Assembly: GCA_964403015.1 (NCBI GenBank)
Contig: CAYOEJ010000003.1
Coordinates: 1-64,000, forward strand
From: CAYOEJ01 sp964403015
GTDB lineage: Bacteria > Actinomycetota > Actinomycetes > Actinomycetales > Actinomycetaceae
Direction: 5' to 3'
Length of the DNA stretch: 64,000 nt
Below are positions 51,945 through 61,730 of the stretch, piece after piece. Positions within the stretch are counted from its first letter, which is position 1, and each line of letters begins with the position of its first letter. The notes beneath the pieces were generated by a model. That model was not told where the DNA came from. It saw only the letters and a program-made list of their open reading frames with translations, and did not search any database. Both the position numbers and the translations under genes were made by a program.

Positions 51945-53918
51945 ATGGAAGTGAGCTTGGAGGAGGCGATCGACGTGGATGACTTATTTGATCCGTTTGG
52001 CTACGCGATTGCTGACGACGCCGGGATGGCAGTAACTCCGGGCGCTTCCGTAGAAGCCGGTGCTTTTGAGAATCCGCCATCTTCTGGTTCTACGTTCCGG
52101 GTAGCGGCGAGGTCGAGTGGGAACTGTGCTTCAACAGTGCCGGAGCTGGTGTCGGCACCGGTGGCGCTCCCGGAGTCGGAGTGGGTGGCGAGTGGCGCCG
52201 AAGACAAGCGTGTTGAGGAATCCCTAGCTTCACTGAGTGTGGCACTAGATCGATTGGCTTCTGTGGGTTTTGATGTGCTGTCGACGACGGCGAGGCTTGA
52301 GACATCGCGGAAGCTTGCGAATGTTGAAAATCGAGTCGCTGCACTGCGATCCACCGTATTGGCATGTATTGAGCGCGGGGGTGATCTCGAGGGACAAGGC
52401 GCTCGCACGCTGCCTGAACTTGAGCGGCAGCACTCAGGGAATTCCATTGGTACGAGCCGAAAGAATATAGCGAGGGCGAAAGCTCTCGATGAGGATCTTC
52501 CAAAGTTTAAGCAAGCGTTCTTGGACGGGGAGATCACCCAGGAGCACGTTGATGTCATCCGTGAAATTACTCGAGACCCGCAGGTGAAGGAGAAGCTTGC
52601 CGATCCTGACGCGGGCGAGGCGAGCCTTGTTGAAATCGCGAAGATTGCTGATGCTGGCGAGTTCCGAAAGCGCGCGAGGGTGTGGAAGACGAAACATCGC
52701 CCGCGGGTAGCTGAGCGCGAGCACGCTCGGGAGCTCCGGCAAGAGACTTTGACTCTCTTTCAAGACTCCTCTGGATGGGTATTGAAAGGGTGGTTCACCG
52801 CGCTGAACGGCGAAATGCTGAACCAAGCTTTGGAAGCCATGATGGGAGTGCCCACCAAAGGCGACCCGCGGCTGCCAAATGAGCGCCGGGCGGGGGCGCT
52901 CACGGAACTTGTCAGTAGCCGCCTTGACCATGGCGACCTCCTCAGTTCGTCGAGGGTAAGGCCGCACATCTCCGTTCACGTGCCACTCGAGACCATCGTT
53001 GCAGCAACTTCTGCTGGGCGTGCGGGTGATGGCAACACCGGGGATGCCAACAGCGCGGATGCTAGCGATGCAGATGGCAGCAATGCGGATGGCGCAAGCG
53101 GCGGGGGAAACATTGCGGACGGTGCAACTGGTTCCAGCGATGTTGGCGATCCGATCTGTATTCTCGTGGGCGACTCGCTGGCGAGGGAGCTGCGGGACAT
53201 GCGTGGCACTGGTCGGTTAAAGAGGTCCTCAGCTACAGCTACAGCTACATCTACAACTGGATCTTCAGCTTCAGCTTCGAGCGCGATTCCGGTTTCTGGT
53301 GGAGACGGTCGTCAAAGGCAGAACTTGGTGAATAGTAGCGGTGGAGAGATTTCATGTCCGGTTCACGGCCTCCAAGGGGAGTGCGTACAGAAACTAGCAG
53401 ATCTCCGCGAGCAGGTCGGTTCAGCAATCAGTCAGATTAGAACGAGATCAAATCCGGATCTTTTCACGGGAATGGAACCGGCGACCTTGGATGATGGAAC
53501 GCCGCTGGTGCCATCACAATTAGATACGCTGCTATGCGACTCATTTGTGCGGCGGGTGGTTTTCGGGCCTGATGGCGAGCCGCTGGATATCGGTCGAAAG
53601 GATCGGTTGTGCAACGCGAATCAGGTGAGAGCGGTTATTGCTCGTGATCGAACGTGCAGATTCCCGGGTTGCAGTCACACTGTGACTGCCTCGAAGATAC
53701 ATCACGCTCAGCATTGGGAAAACGGCGGGCCTAGCGATATCGACAACCTCGTCATGCTCTGTTGGCATCACCATCAACATGTTCACCGACAAAACATCGA
53801 TGTTTACCATCACGCTGGTGGGTGGGTGTTCGCTGACAGTAGCGGAATTATCGGAGTTACGATGCACGAGTCTGCCCGTTCGCGAGCAGGGAACCGGCAG
53901 ATGGCGAGTGCAAACTAG
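51945..53918 (+). CDS. DUF222 (13E12-type) HNH endonuclease-domain protein
   Basis: 657 residues. ATG 51945 lacks a ribosome site; GTG 51975 follows GGAGGAGG and may be the true start. DUF222 domain from about 85 to 330 (RVAALRSTVLACIERGG, then EHVDVIREITRDPQVKEKL), a long low-complexity linker (GNTGDANSADASDADGSNAD and a Thr/Ala tract near 420-445), then a C-terminal HNH motif: CRFPGC, then SKIHHAQHWENGG and NLVMLCWHHHQHVH. The family is abundant in Actinobacteria and of unproven role; M. tuberculosis 13E12 members are known to be LexA-controlled, matching the SOS box here. Confidence 0.88.
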   Translation: MEVSLEEAIDVDDLFDPFGYAIADDAGMAVTPGASVEAGAFENPPSSGSTFRVAARSSGNCASTVPELVSAPVALPESEWVASGAEDKRVEESLASLSVALDRLASVGFDVLSTTARLETSRKLANVENRVAALRSTVLACIERGGDLEGQGARTLPELERQHSGNSIGTSRKNIARAKALDEDLPKFKQAFLDGEITQEHVDVIREITRDPQVKEKLADPDAGEASLVEIAKIADAGEFRKRARVWKTKHRPRVAEREHARELRQETLTLFQDSSGWVLKGWFTALNGEMLNQALEAMMGVPTKGDPRLPNERRAGALTELVSSRLDHGDLLSSSRVRPHISVHVPLETIVAATSAGRAGDGNTGDANSADASDADGSNADGASGGGNIADGATGSSDVGDPICILVGDSLARELRDMRGTGRLKRSSATATATSTTGSSASASSAIPVSGGDGRQRQNLVNSSGGEISCPVHGLQGECVQKLADLREQVGSAISQIRTRSNPDLFTGMEPATLDDGTPLVPSQLDTLLCDSFVRRVVFGPDGEPLDIGRKDRLCNANQVRAVIARDRTCRFPGCSHTVTASKIHHAQHWENGGPSDIDNLVMLCWHHHQHVHRQNIDVYHHAGGWVFADSSGIIGVTMHESARSRAGNRQMASAN

Positions 53919-53930
53919 CTGAGCCTGAGC

Positions 53931-54093
53931 GAGATACGCGTAACTGACTGAGATGCACGTAACTCAGCGAGATACGCGTAACTGACTGAGATGCACGTAA
54001 CTCAGCGAGGTACGTAACTGACTGAGATGCACGTAACTCAGCGAGGTACGTAACTGACTGAGACGCACGTAACTCAGCGAGATACGCGTAACT
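53931..54093. repeat. 38/36-base tandem repeat, about 4.4 copies
   Basis: Units at 53931, 53969 (38 bases), 54007, 54043 (36 bases) and a partial at 54079: GAGATACGCGTAACTGACTG followed by AGATGCACGTAACTCAGC. The 36-base form has lost CG in TACGCGTAAC. The array starts 13 bases after the HNH gene and ends at the M20 gene end. Confidence 0.88.
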
Positions 54094-54133
54094 TACCGAG
54101 TCTTACCGAGTCTTACCGAGGAAGGCGAGCGCC

Positions 54134-54233
54134 NNNNNNNNNNNNNNNNNNNNNNNNNNNNNNNNNNNNNNNNNNNNNNNNNNNNNNNNNNNNNNNNNNN
54201 NNNNNNNNNNNNNNNNNNNNNNNNNNNNNNNNN
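54134..54233. other. False assembly gap: flanks overlap by 55 identical bases
   Basis: The 55 bases before the gap (54079-54133) are identical to the 55 bases after it (54234-54288). The two contigs therefore meet in a shared 55-mer, which is a common assembler k-mer length, and the true sequence should be 155 bases shorter with no gap. Confidence 0.9.
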
Positions 54234-54244
54234 GAGATACGCGT

Positions 54245-54280
54245 AACTTACCGAGTCTTACCGAGTCTTACCGAGGAAGG
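54245..54280. repeat. 10-base echoes of the M20 gene end
   Basis: TTACCGAGTC recurs with a 10-base period (three TTACCGAG). On the minus strand GGTAAGACTC repeats so that the terminal CGG-TAA is copied. Confidence 0.75.
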
Positions 54281-55470
54281 CGAGCGCCGCCGATGTGGCG
54301 GCCTCGATAGCGGTCTGCAGCGTGGGCTGGAGGGCAGGAGCGAACTTGGGGTTGTGGTTCGCGTAGACCTCTTGGTCCTCGGTGAAGCCGCCGACTCCCC
54401 AATAACAGTAGGGGATTCCAAAAGCACGTGGAATGTTTGAGAAGTCTTCCGGTGCTGTAGCTGGAACGAAAACGTCGACCCGGTCCTCACCGAAATGGTT
54501 GATGAAAGATTTGGGGACGGACTCAGCGACGACTGCGTCGTTGTCAGTCAGTGGATACTCGTCATAATCGATAATTTCGGGCTCGCGAGGCGAGGCGCTG
54601 GCCGCGCATTCTGCACGAACGATACGGTCGACAGCCTTGATCAACTGTTGCGGGTCTCGTCGGAGTAGGCACGAACATTGATCTGAAGAGTCGCCGAGTC
54701 CGGGATGATGTTGGCCTTTGTGCCGGCCTGTACCGAGCCTACGGTGACTACTCCGAATTCATTCGGTGCCAACTCGCGGGCGATGATCGTCTGGAGACGA
54801 ACAACGATTGTTGACGCGAGCACAACTGGGTCGATACCCAGATGAGGCATAGAGGCGTGCGTTCCCACACCGATAACCTTGACAGCGATCGAGGCACCGG
54901 TGGAAAGCACGGGTCCGGCAGCTACTGCCACCTTACCTGCGACAGGATCAGTCAAGACGTGTTGGCCGAGAGCGCCGGAAGGCGTCGGGATCTTGTCTGC
55001 GAGTCCGTCCTCGACCATCGATGTCGCACCCTCAGCTGTTTCTTCGCCGGGCTGGAAAAGAGCGATGTAAGTTCCCGTCCGGGCATCCCTGTTTTCAGCC
55101 AGGATTCGAGCTGCACCAAGACCTGCCGCAATATGGAAATCGTGACCGCAAGCATGCATGACCGGCTGCACCACGCCTTCGGCGTCCTGCTGGTTCTTGT
55201 CGACGCATACTCGAGACCGGTCTCCTCCTTAACAGGGATGCCGTCGAAATCGGCGCGGAAGAGGATTGTTTCTCCGTCACCATTCTCAAGGACCCCAACA
55301 ACCCCACCGCCGATTTGCTGAACCGAATAGCCGTACGATTCGAGTTCATCGACGATGGTTTCGACTGTCTCAGTCTCAAGCATCGACAGCTCAGGATTTT
55401 GATGGAAGTGCTTATAGAGCCGCTCCGAATCAGCCTGAGTATCTTTGATGACGCTTGCAAGGTCGTGCAT
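54258..55470 (-). pseudogene. M20-family amidohydrolase/peptidase with two frameshifts
   Basis: Three consecutive frames rebuild one protein of about 400 residues. ATG 55470 (AGGA ahead) gives MHDLASVIKDTQADSERLYK to EYAST; a frame change near 55195-55210 leads to VMHACGHDFHIAAGLGAARI, then GEETAEGA and GTHASMPHLGIDPV; a second near 54645-54660 leads to APEDFSNIPRAFGIPYCYWG and the end LGKTR. HACGHD and EGATSMVEDG carry the metal ligands of the hippurate-hydrolase (AbgB/HipO-like) group. Each break is repaired by adding one base. The gene lies on a short contig between two gaps, so base errors are as likely as true decay. Confidence 0.8.
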
Positions 55471-55477
55471 TAATCCT

Positions 55478-55577
55478 NNNNNNNNNNNNNNNNNNNNNNN
55501 NNNNNNNNNNNNNNNNNNNNNNNNNNNNNNNNNNNNNNNNNNNNNNNNNNNNNNNNNNNNNNNNNNNNNNNNNNNNN
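55478..55577. other. Assembly gap (100 N) just upstream of the M20 gene
   Basis: 100 N directly before the ribosome site of the M20 gene. The 112 bases between the gap and the phosphoglucomutase stop show no recognisable gene; a short open frame (from an ATG at 55642) runs into the gap and cannot be judged. Confidence 0.9.
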
Positions 55578-55689
55578 CGGTCAATTTTCGCTGCATCTCG
55601 TTCAACCGGCTCGATCTCGTCGAATCCGCTGACGAGCGGCACCGATCATCGGTTCGATCAGCGATACCGATCCAGCCGGCGTGATTGTG

Positions 55690-57372
<1,683 letters not shown>

Positions 57373-57440
57373 AGTCCCATAATCTCACTGAACGGAGAAA
57401 AGGTTAAGCACTTCCGGACGGAATCTTTCCTGAGCGGATT

Positions 57441-58979
57441 TCATCGCGGAGCGATGTCGGCGCGGTTTTCGACGACGACGATCTGGCCGTACTCGTGGAC
57501 GTCCCACTCTCCGCCCCAGCGCTCGCGAGCTCGGTCCAGCATGGCTTGAGGGCTGTCTTGGTCGCCGGCGATCCAGTAGTCCGGCACCACGTCCCCAGAG
57601 TTTCCGCTCCAGTAGAGATCGTGATGGGGCGCCAAGTAGGCGAGGTGACGGACGTCGGAGACGACGACGCTGCCTGCCGGAATCGACTCGAGTGCGGCCC
57701 GCGAGCCGGCGGAGTCGAGAACGTAGTGCTCTTGCACCACGTGTTGAATGGGACCTTCGAAGATCATGATGATGCTGAAAGTCAACGAGATGCCAGTGCC
57801 AAGGAAGATCCAGCGTTGTTGGGTCGGTCGGGGGACTCGGGTCGTTCTGCGGAGGCGGTCGATTGCGTCGATCGCTGCGAGCACCACGATAGGCATGAGA
57901 ACAGCGGAATAGTGCCAGCTCCATCCCCAGTAATGCTCGACGTTTCCAGCGAAACGCCAGACAAGGGTGGGGAGGGTGAGAAGGATGAGAGGAGAACGAA
58001 GCGCGATGATTGCCCCGAGCGCGACGAGAAGCATCACGGTGACGAGTTTCTCGGATGGGGTGATGAAGTCGATCAGTGTCGAAGCGATGCTCGGGTCACC
58101 TTCAAGACGATCCGTGTAATCCCATTGACCCGCGGGATTGAATGCCGGCAGGATGACGAAGATCGTGAGGACGAACCACGTCACTCCCCAGACAATGAGT
58201 CCGAGCCACATGCTTCCGTGCTGAGTGTTGATCGGCATTTCACGTGAGTGTGGGGCCTCGCGCGAATCGCGATACTCCCTCCATGCCGCGACTGCGCCGA
58301 AGACCGCCACTGTGAGACCGAGATCTTCCTTCACGAAGACCAGCGCGGCGATGAGAAGCCAAGCGGTCATTCGCCTGCCGGTCAGCCAGGCGACGAGACC
58401 GAAGGCTAGCAGCGGGACTGCGAAGGCAATTTCGTGAAACTGCACCTTGACGGCGTTCGCCAATCCCCAGCTGAGGGCGTAGGACGCGCCAAGCATCGTG
58501 CCCGAGATCGGGCCGAGACGACGGCGTGCATACCAAGCGACAGGAACGATCGAAGACGCAAGAAGAATGTTCTGCGCGATCAGGAGTGTCAGCCCGGAAG
58601 GGAAGAGCCAAAAGAATGGCGTCAGAAGTATGAGGATTGGGTGGAAGTGATCGCCCCAGAGATTGAAGCCCGGCCCCTTGATATCTACGATCGGCGCGCT
58701 GAATTGCGAATATTGCGTCAGAAGTTGCGTGAAGATTCCTAGGTCCCACGATGGGGCTACGTAGTTGTTCCATTGCCACATGGAAAGTGCGCAGAAACCG
58801 ATGGCGGCGACGACGGCGAGGACCAACGGAACGAAGTCGAGTGGGGAGTCCGAATCGGTGTGGCGATCTGGTCGATGGTCGAGCCGCTGATCTGCCCGAT
58901 AGCCGTTGCGATCCGCCCCCGAATCTGCCCGGTGGCGAGGGGCTTGGACGCGGCTACGAAGCCTGATCGATGGTGGCAT
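57441..58979 (-). CDS. DUF2079 polytopic membrane protein
   Basis: 512 residues. A basic hydrophilic N-terminus of about 45 residues precedes about 10 membrane segments. SWDLGIFTQLLTQYS and LWGDHFHPILILLTPFFWLFP are the conserved DUF2079 blocks (distant GT-C glycosyltransferase-like topology with acidic/aromatic first outer loop). The C-terminal soluble part (SAGSRAALESIPAGSVVVSD) is also typical. Role unproven; a lipid-linked sugar transferase is plausible. It starts 2 bases after the stop of the flippase-like gene, so the two are translated together. Confidence 0.82.
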   Translation of the reverse strand: MPPSIRLRSRVQAPRHRADSGADRNGYRADQRLDHRPDRHTDSDSPLDFVPLVLAVVAAIGFCALSMWQWNNYVAPSWDLGIFTQLLTQYSQFSAPIVDIKGPGFNLWGDHFHPILILLTPFFWLFPSGLTLLIAQNILLASSIVPVAWYARRRLGPISGTMLGASYALSWGLANAVKVQFHEIAFAVPLLAFGLVAWLTGRRMTAWLLIAALVFVKEDLGLTVAVFGAVAAWREYRDSREAPHSREMPINTQHGSMWLGLIVWGVTWFVLTIFVILPAFNPAGQWDYTDRLEGDPSIASTLIDFITPSEKLVTVMLLVALGAIIALRSPLILLTLPTLVWRFAGNVEHYWGWSWHYSAVLMPIVVLAAIDAIDRLRRTTRVPRPTQQRWIFLGTGISLTFSIIMIFEGPIQHVVQEHYVLDSAGSRAALESIPAGSVVVSDVRHLAYLAPHHDLYWSGNSGDVVPDYWIAGDQDSPQAMLDRARERWGGEWDVHEYGQIVVVENRADIAPR

Positions 58980-58981
58980 GG

Positions 58982-61648
58982 CTAGATAATATTCCGCTTG
59001 CCGGCGATGCGGAGCGCAACCCAGCCGATTGGCACGCGACCCCAGAAGGTGAAGAGGCGGTAGAGGATTGCTGTTGAAAATGCGACCGAGTAAGGAATTC
59101 CCGCGATCACGAGACCGCCGGTGAGTGCGGCCTCAACCGGACCGATACCACCAGGCGACGGAACGACAGAGCCGACCGAGTTCGACACCAGGTAGGTCAC
59201 CGCGAGGGTAATGAGCGGCAGCTCGTAGCCGAATGCCTTGAGCGAGAAACCGAAGCAGGCAATGAACGCCACGGTCATCAGCATTGACCCGGAGAACCCG
59301 AAAAGAATTCGCTTTGGATGGGTGGTGAGCCAGACGAGTCGCGGCCAAATCTGCTCGACCGTCGGACGAATCTTGGCGATCACCCAGCGGCGAAGCGGCT
59401 TGATGAAGAACAAAAGCACGATCACCGCCACGGCGATACCAAAGCCGATGAGAAGCGAGCCAGACGGGAGCGAAAGATTTCCGAGCTCGCCGGTGCCAAG
59501 CGACAACAGAATCAGCAGGACGATCGTGGTGACAAACTGCGCGAGCTGAACGACTGTGACGGTGGCGAGGGCCGGCGTCGTCGCAATGTTCTTTTTCTGC
59601 AGGAAGCGGAGGTTGAGTGCTGCGGGACCGATGCCGGCCGGTGCGACCAGTGTGACCACCGACGCCGCAATCTGAACCAGAGTCGATTGGCCCAGCGGCA
59701 GGCTTTCGGGTGTGTAGGCCTTAAGCGTGATGCCTGCGCCGAGGTAGGTGAGCAGGCCGATGATGAATGCCGCGATCATCCAACTGACGTGAGCGTCGAG
59801 AAGTGCGGCTCGGAGGTCATTGAAGTTCATCGAACCGAGCAGTAGGTAAATCGCGACCACGCCGATAACCACGGTGATGATCGTTTTCGCCGAGAACCGC
59901 TTGATCTCAACCGGCGCGGCGGAGGTGACGGCGGGAACCTGCTCGATGAGGGCGTCGCGGAGCGCTTGGAATTCCTTGTTTCCCCGGAACTCCGCGCGAG
60001 TCTTACCCGGCATGATCGAGATCTGCAGAAGCGGAGTGAGCGAGATGATCTGGTCCAGTGGCATAGAACGCGTCAGTGATGCAACGGCTCGTTCCACACC
60101 GACGACGGTGGCAAGCATCGCGATTGCCTGCGCGAGATCGATGTTGCGCGCGGTATCCGAGGCGACCACGGATCCGTTCTGCCACGATGTCACCTCGAGA
60201 CCGCTTGGCTTCACACGGACAAAATCTGCCTGCAGGTCCCCGTGGGAAATGCCGCAGCGATGGGCGCGCTGGAGGTCGTCCCAGAGCTGATCGAGCTGAA
60301 TATCGCTTACCTCGCGGCCGTCTACCTGCGATAGCAATGGAGCCGTGAGCGCGTTGAGTGCGATGATGATCGACTGATCAACGCGCCCTATCGACACAAA
60401 GCGCGGTTCGGAAATCTTGGCTTGCTCGACCCGCAGTAGTTGTAGCGTGATCTGCTCGGCGGTTCCCTCGAGTGTGCGTTCGACATGACGGATCGTTGTC
60501 TTCAAGCGGAACTTGGACCAGAGGTCGTTAATCGCACCGAGAATGCGGCGGTCGTCGTCGAGGACCAGCAGATGGTAGGTGTCACCGTTCGTGTCGGTCG
60601 CGATGTAGTTGCGCGATACCGAATTCGCCTTTGCCGTGGGGTAGCGCCAAGAGATCTCGTCGCGGATGGAGTCCGGATCAACGCCATCGGCGTGCTCGAT
60701 ACCGTCTTGCTCGGCAAGAGCATCGACCTCGGCAATGATTTCTGCTGCCTCTGTCTTTTTCGGATCGTCCTCGTCGAGGGCCGTGTTACTCCACAGGAGC
60801 CGGAGCTGCTGAAGTGCGGATGTATCGATGTATCCGATGGGTGAGGACGTCGTGATGTTCCAAGCGTTGAGGCGATCATCTACCGGAAGCTCGTCAACTC
60901 GAACCACCTGGACGGGATCAAGCCCTGCGCGGCGAACAGCCATAATGAGCCTATTGCCCGTTGCCCTGTCCGGCTCGCTACCGACCGCCCATCGAGTGAG
61001 CGATCCGCAAAATACGCCGAGGAAAACGGTGATGAGGGCGCCCGGGAACGTCTGATTTCCTTGAAGTACCGAGAGCACCAGCACGATGGCCATGAGCCAC
61101 CATCCCCAGCGCGACACGCGTGCCGCCTTTGTGGAGCCCGAGACCGTGAGCAGGGCAGATAGAAGAGCAACGTAGGGAACGAGGGCGATATAGGACTGTT
61201 CGTGGAAGGCGTCGATGAACTGGTCCGTTAGGGGAGAAAGCGGCCACCACTTATCGAAGCCCCAGAGCATGGCGTTCGCAAAGAGAATGGACACAAGACC
61301 GGCTGCAATGGCTGTGACGAACGTGCGCCACCGGCGTCGCAATAGCATCTCCGCCACGATCGCCAACGGGAGGAAGAACGACAGCAGGCCCTCAAGTGCA
61401 TTGATCGGCAGGAAAAGGATCGTTTCGAATACCGATCCGGTGGCAAGCCGTACGTCGTTGGCGACGGCAAGCGTGGTTGACCGGGCGTAGATGGCGAGTA
61501 TCGCAACGACGACAATCGCAAGCAGCGCGATTACGGCGCCAACGATGTCTGCGGGTTGGCGAACCCAGCGTTGTTCGGAGTCGACAAGCAACACCGTGCG
61601 GCGAGGACCTAACGCGGCGCGGGAAATGTTGGGTTCGATCTGACTCAC
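58982..61648 (-). CDS. MprF-like flippase-domain protein with central pseudokinase-like region
   Basis: 888 residues in three parts: five to six N-terminal membrane segments (about 35-215); a soluble middle (about 230-590); and a C-terminal lysylphosphatidylglycerol-synthase-TM/UPF0104 domain (about 610-880) with GIGPAALNLRFLQKKN and PSPGGIGPVEAAL. The middle resembles aminoglycoside-phosphotransferase/ABC1-type kinases: SHGDLQADF at 468-476 keeps the catalytic His/Asp, but the following Asn is Phe476 and the metal-binding Asp of the DFG-equivalent is Ser488 (VTSWQNG). It is therefore probably inactive as a kinase. No MprF synthetase domain. Coupled to the DUF2079 gene; a joint role in moving lipid-linked compounds is inferred. 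Confidence 0.78.
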   Translation of the reverse strand: MSQIEPNISRAALGPRRTVLLVDSEQRWVRQPADIVGAVIALLAIVVVAILAIYARSTTLAVANDVRLATGSVFETILFLPINALEGLLSFFLPLAIVAEMLLRRRWRTFVTAIAAGLVSILFANAMLWGFDKWWPLSPLTDQFIDAFHEQSYIALVPYVALLSALLTVSGSTKAARVSRWGWWLMAIVLVLSVLQGNQTFPGALITVFLGVFCGSLTRWAVGSEPDRATGNRLIMAVRRAGLDPVQVVRVDELPVDDRLNAWNITTSSPIGYIDTSALQQLRLLWSNTALDEDDPKKTEAAEIIAEVDALAEQDGIEHADGVDPDSIRDEISWRYPTAKANSVSRNYIATDTNGDTYHLLVLDDDRRILGAINDLWSKFRLKTTIRHVERTLEGTAEQITLQLLRVEQAKISEPRFVSIGRVDQSIIIALNALTAPLLSQVDGREVSDIQLDQLWDDLQRAHRCGISHGDLQADFVRVKPSGLEVTSWQNGSVVASDTARNIDLAQAIAMLATVVGVERAVASLTRSMPLDQIISLTPLLQISIMPGKTRAEFRGNKEFQALRDALIEQVPAVTSAAPVEIKRFSAKTIITVVIGVVAIYLLLGSMNFNDLRAALLDAHVSWMIAAFIIGLLTYLGAGITLKAYTPESLPLGQSTLVQIAASVVTLVAPAGIGPAALNLRFLQKKNIATTPALATVTVVQLAQFVTTIVLLILLSLGTGELGNLSLPSGSLLIGFGIAVAVIVLLFFIKPLRRWVIAKIRPTVEQIWPRLVWLTTHPKRILFGFSGSMLMTVAFIACFGFSLKAFGYELPLITLAVTYLVSNSVGSVVPSPGGIGPVEAALTGGLVIAGIPYSVAFSTAILYRLFTFWGRVPIGWVALRIAGKRNII

Positions 61649-61730
61649 AGGTCGATCTTACGTCCATTTTCCGCCGATTCAACCAGCGTTAGGTCCAGCC
61701 GCGCGAAATCACAGGGGGAGTTCTGGCCGG

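Noticed and set aside
53931..54093. Possible CRISPR array (regular 36-38-base units)
   Set aside because: Units are contiguous with no unique spacers and no cas genes are near; it is a plain tandem repeat.
55578..55689. Short minus-strand frame starting MPLVSGFDEIEPVERDA before the M20 gene
   Set aside because: It runs into the 55478 gap after about 21 codons and matches nothing I recognise; cannot be supported as a gene.
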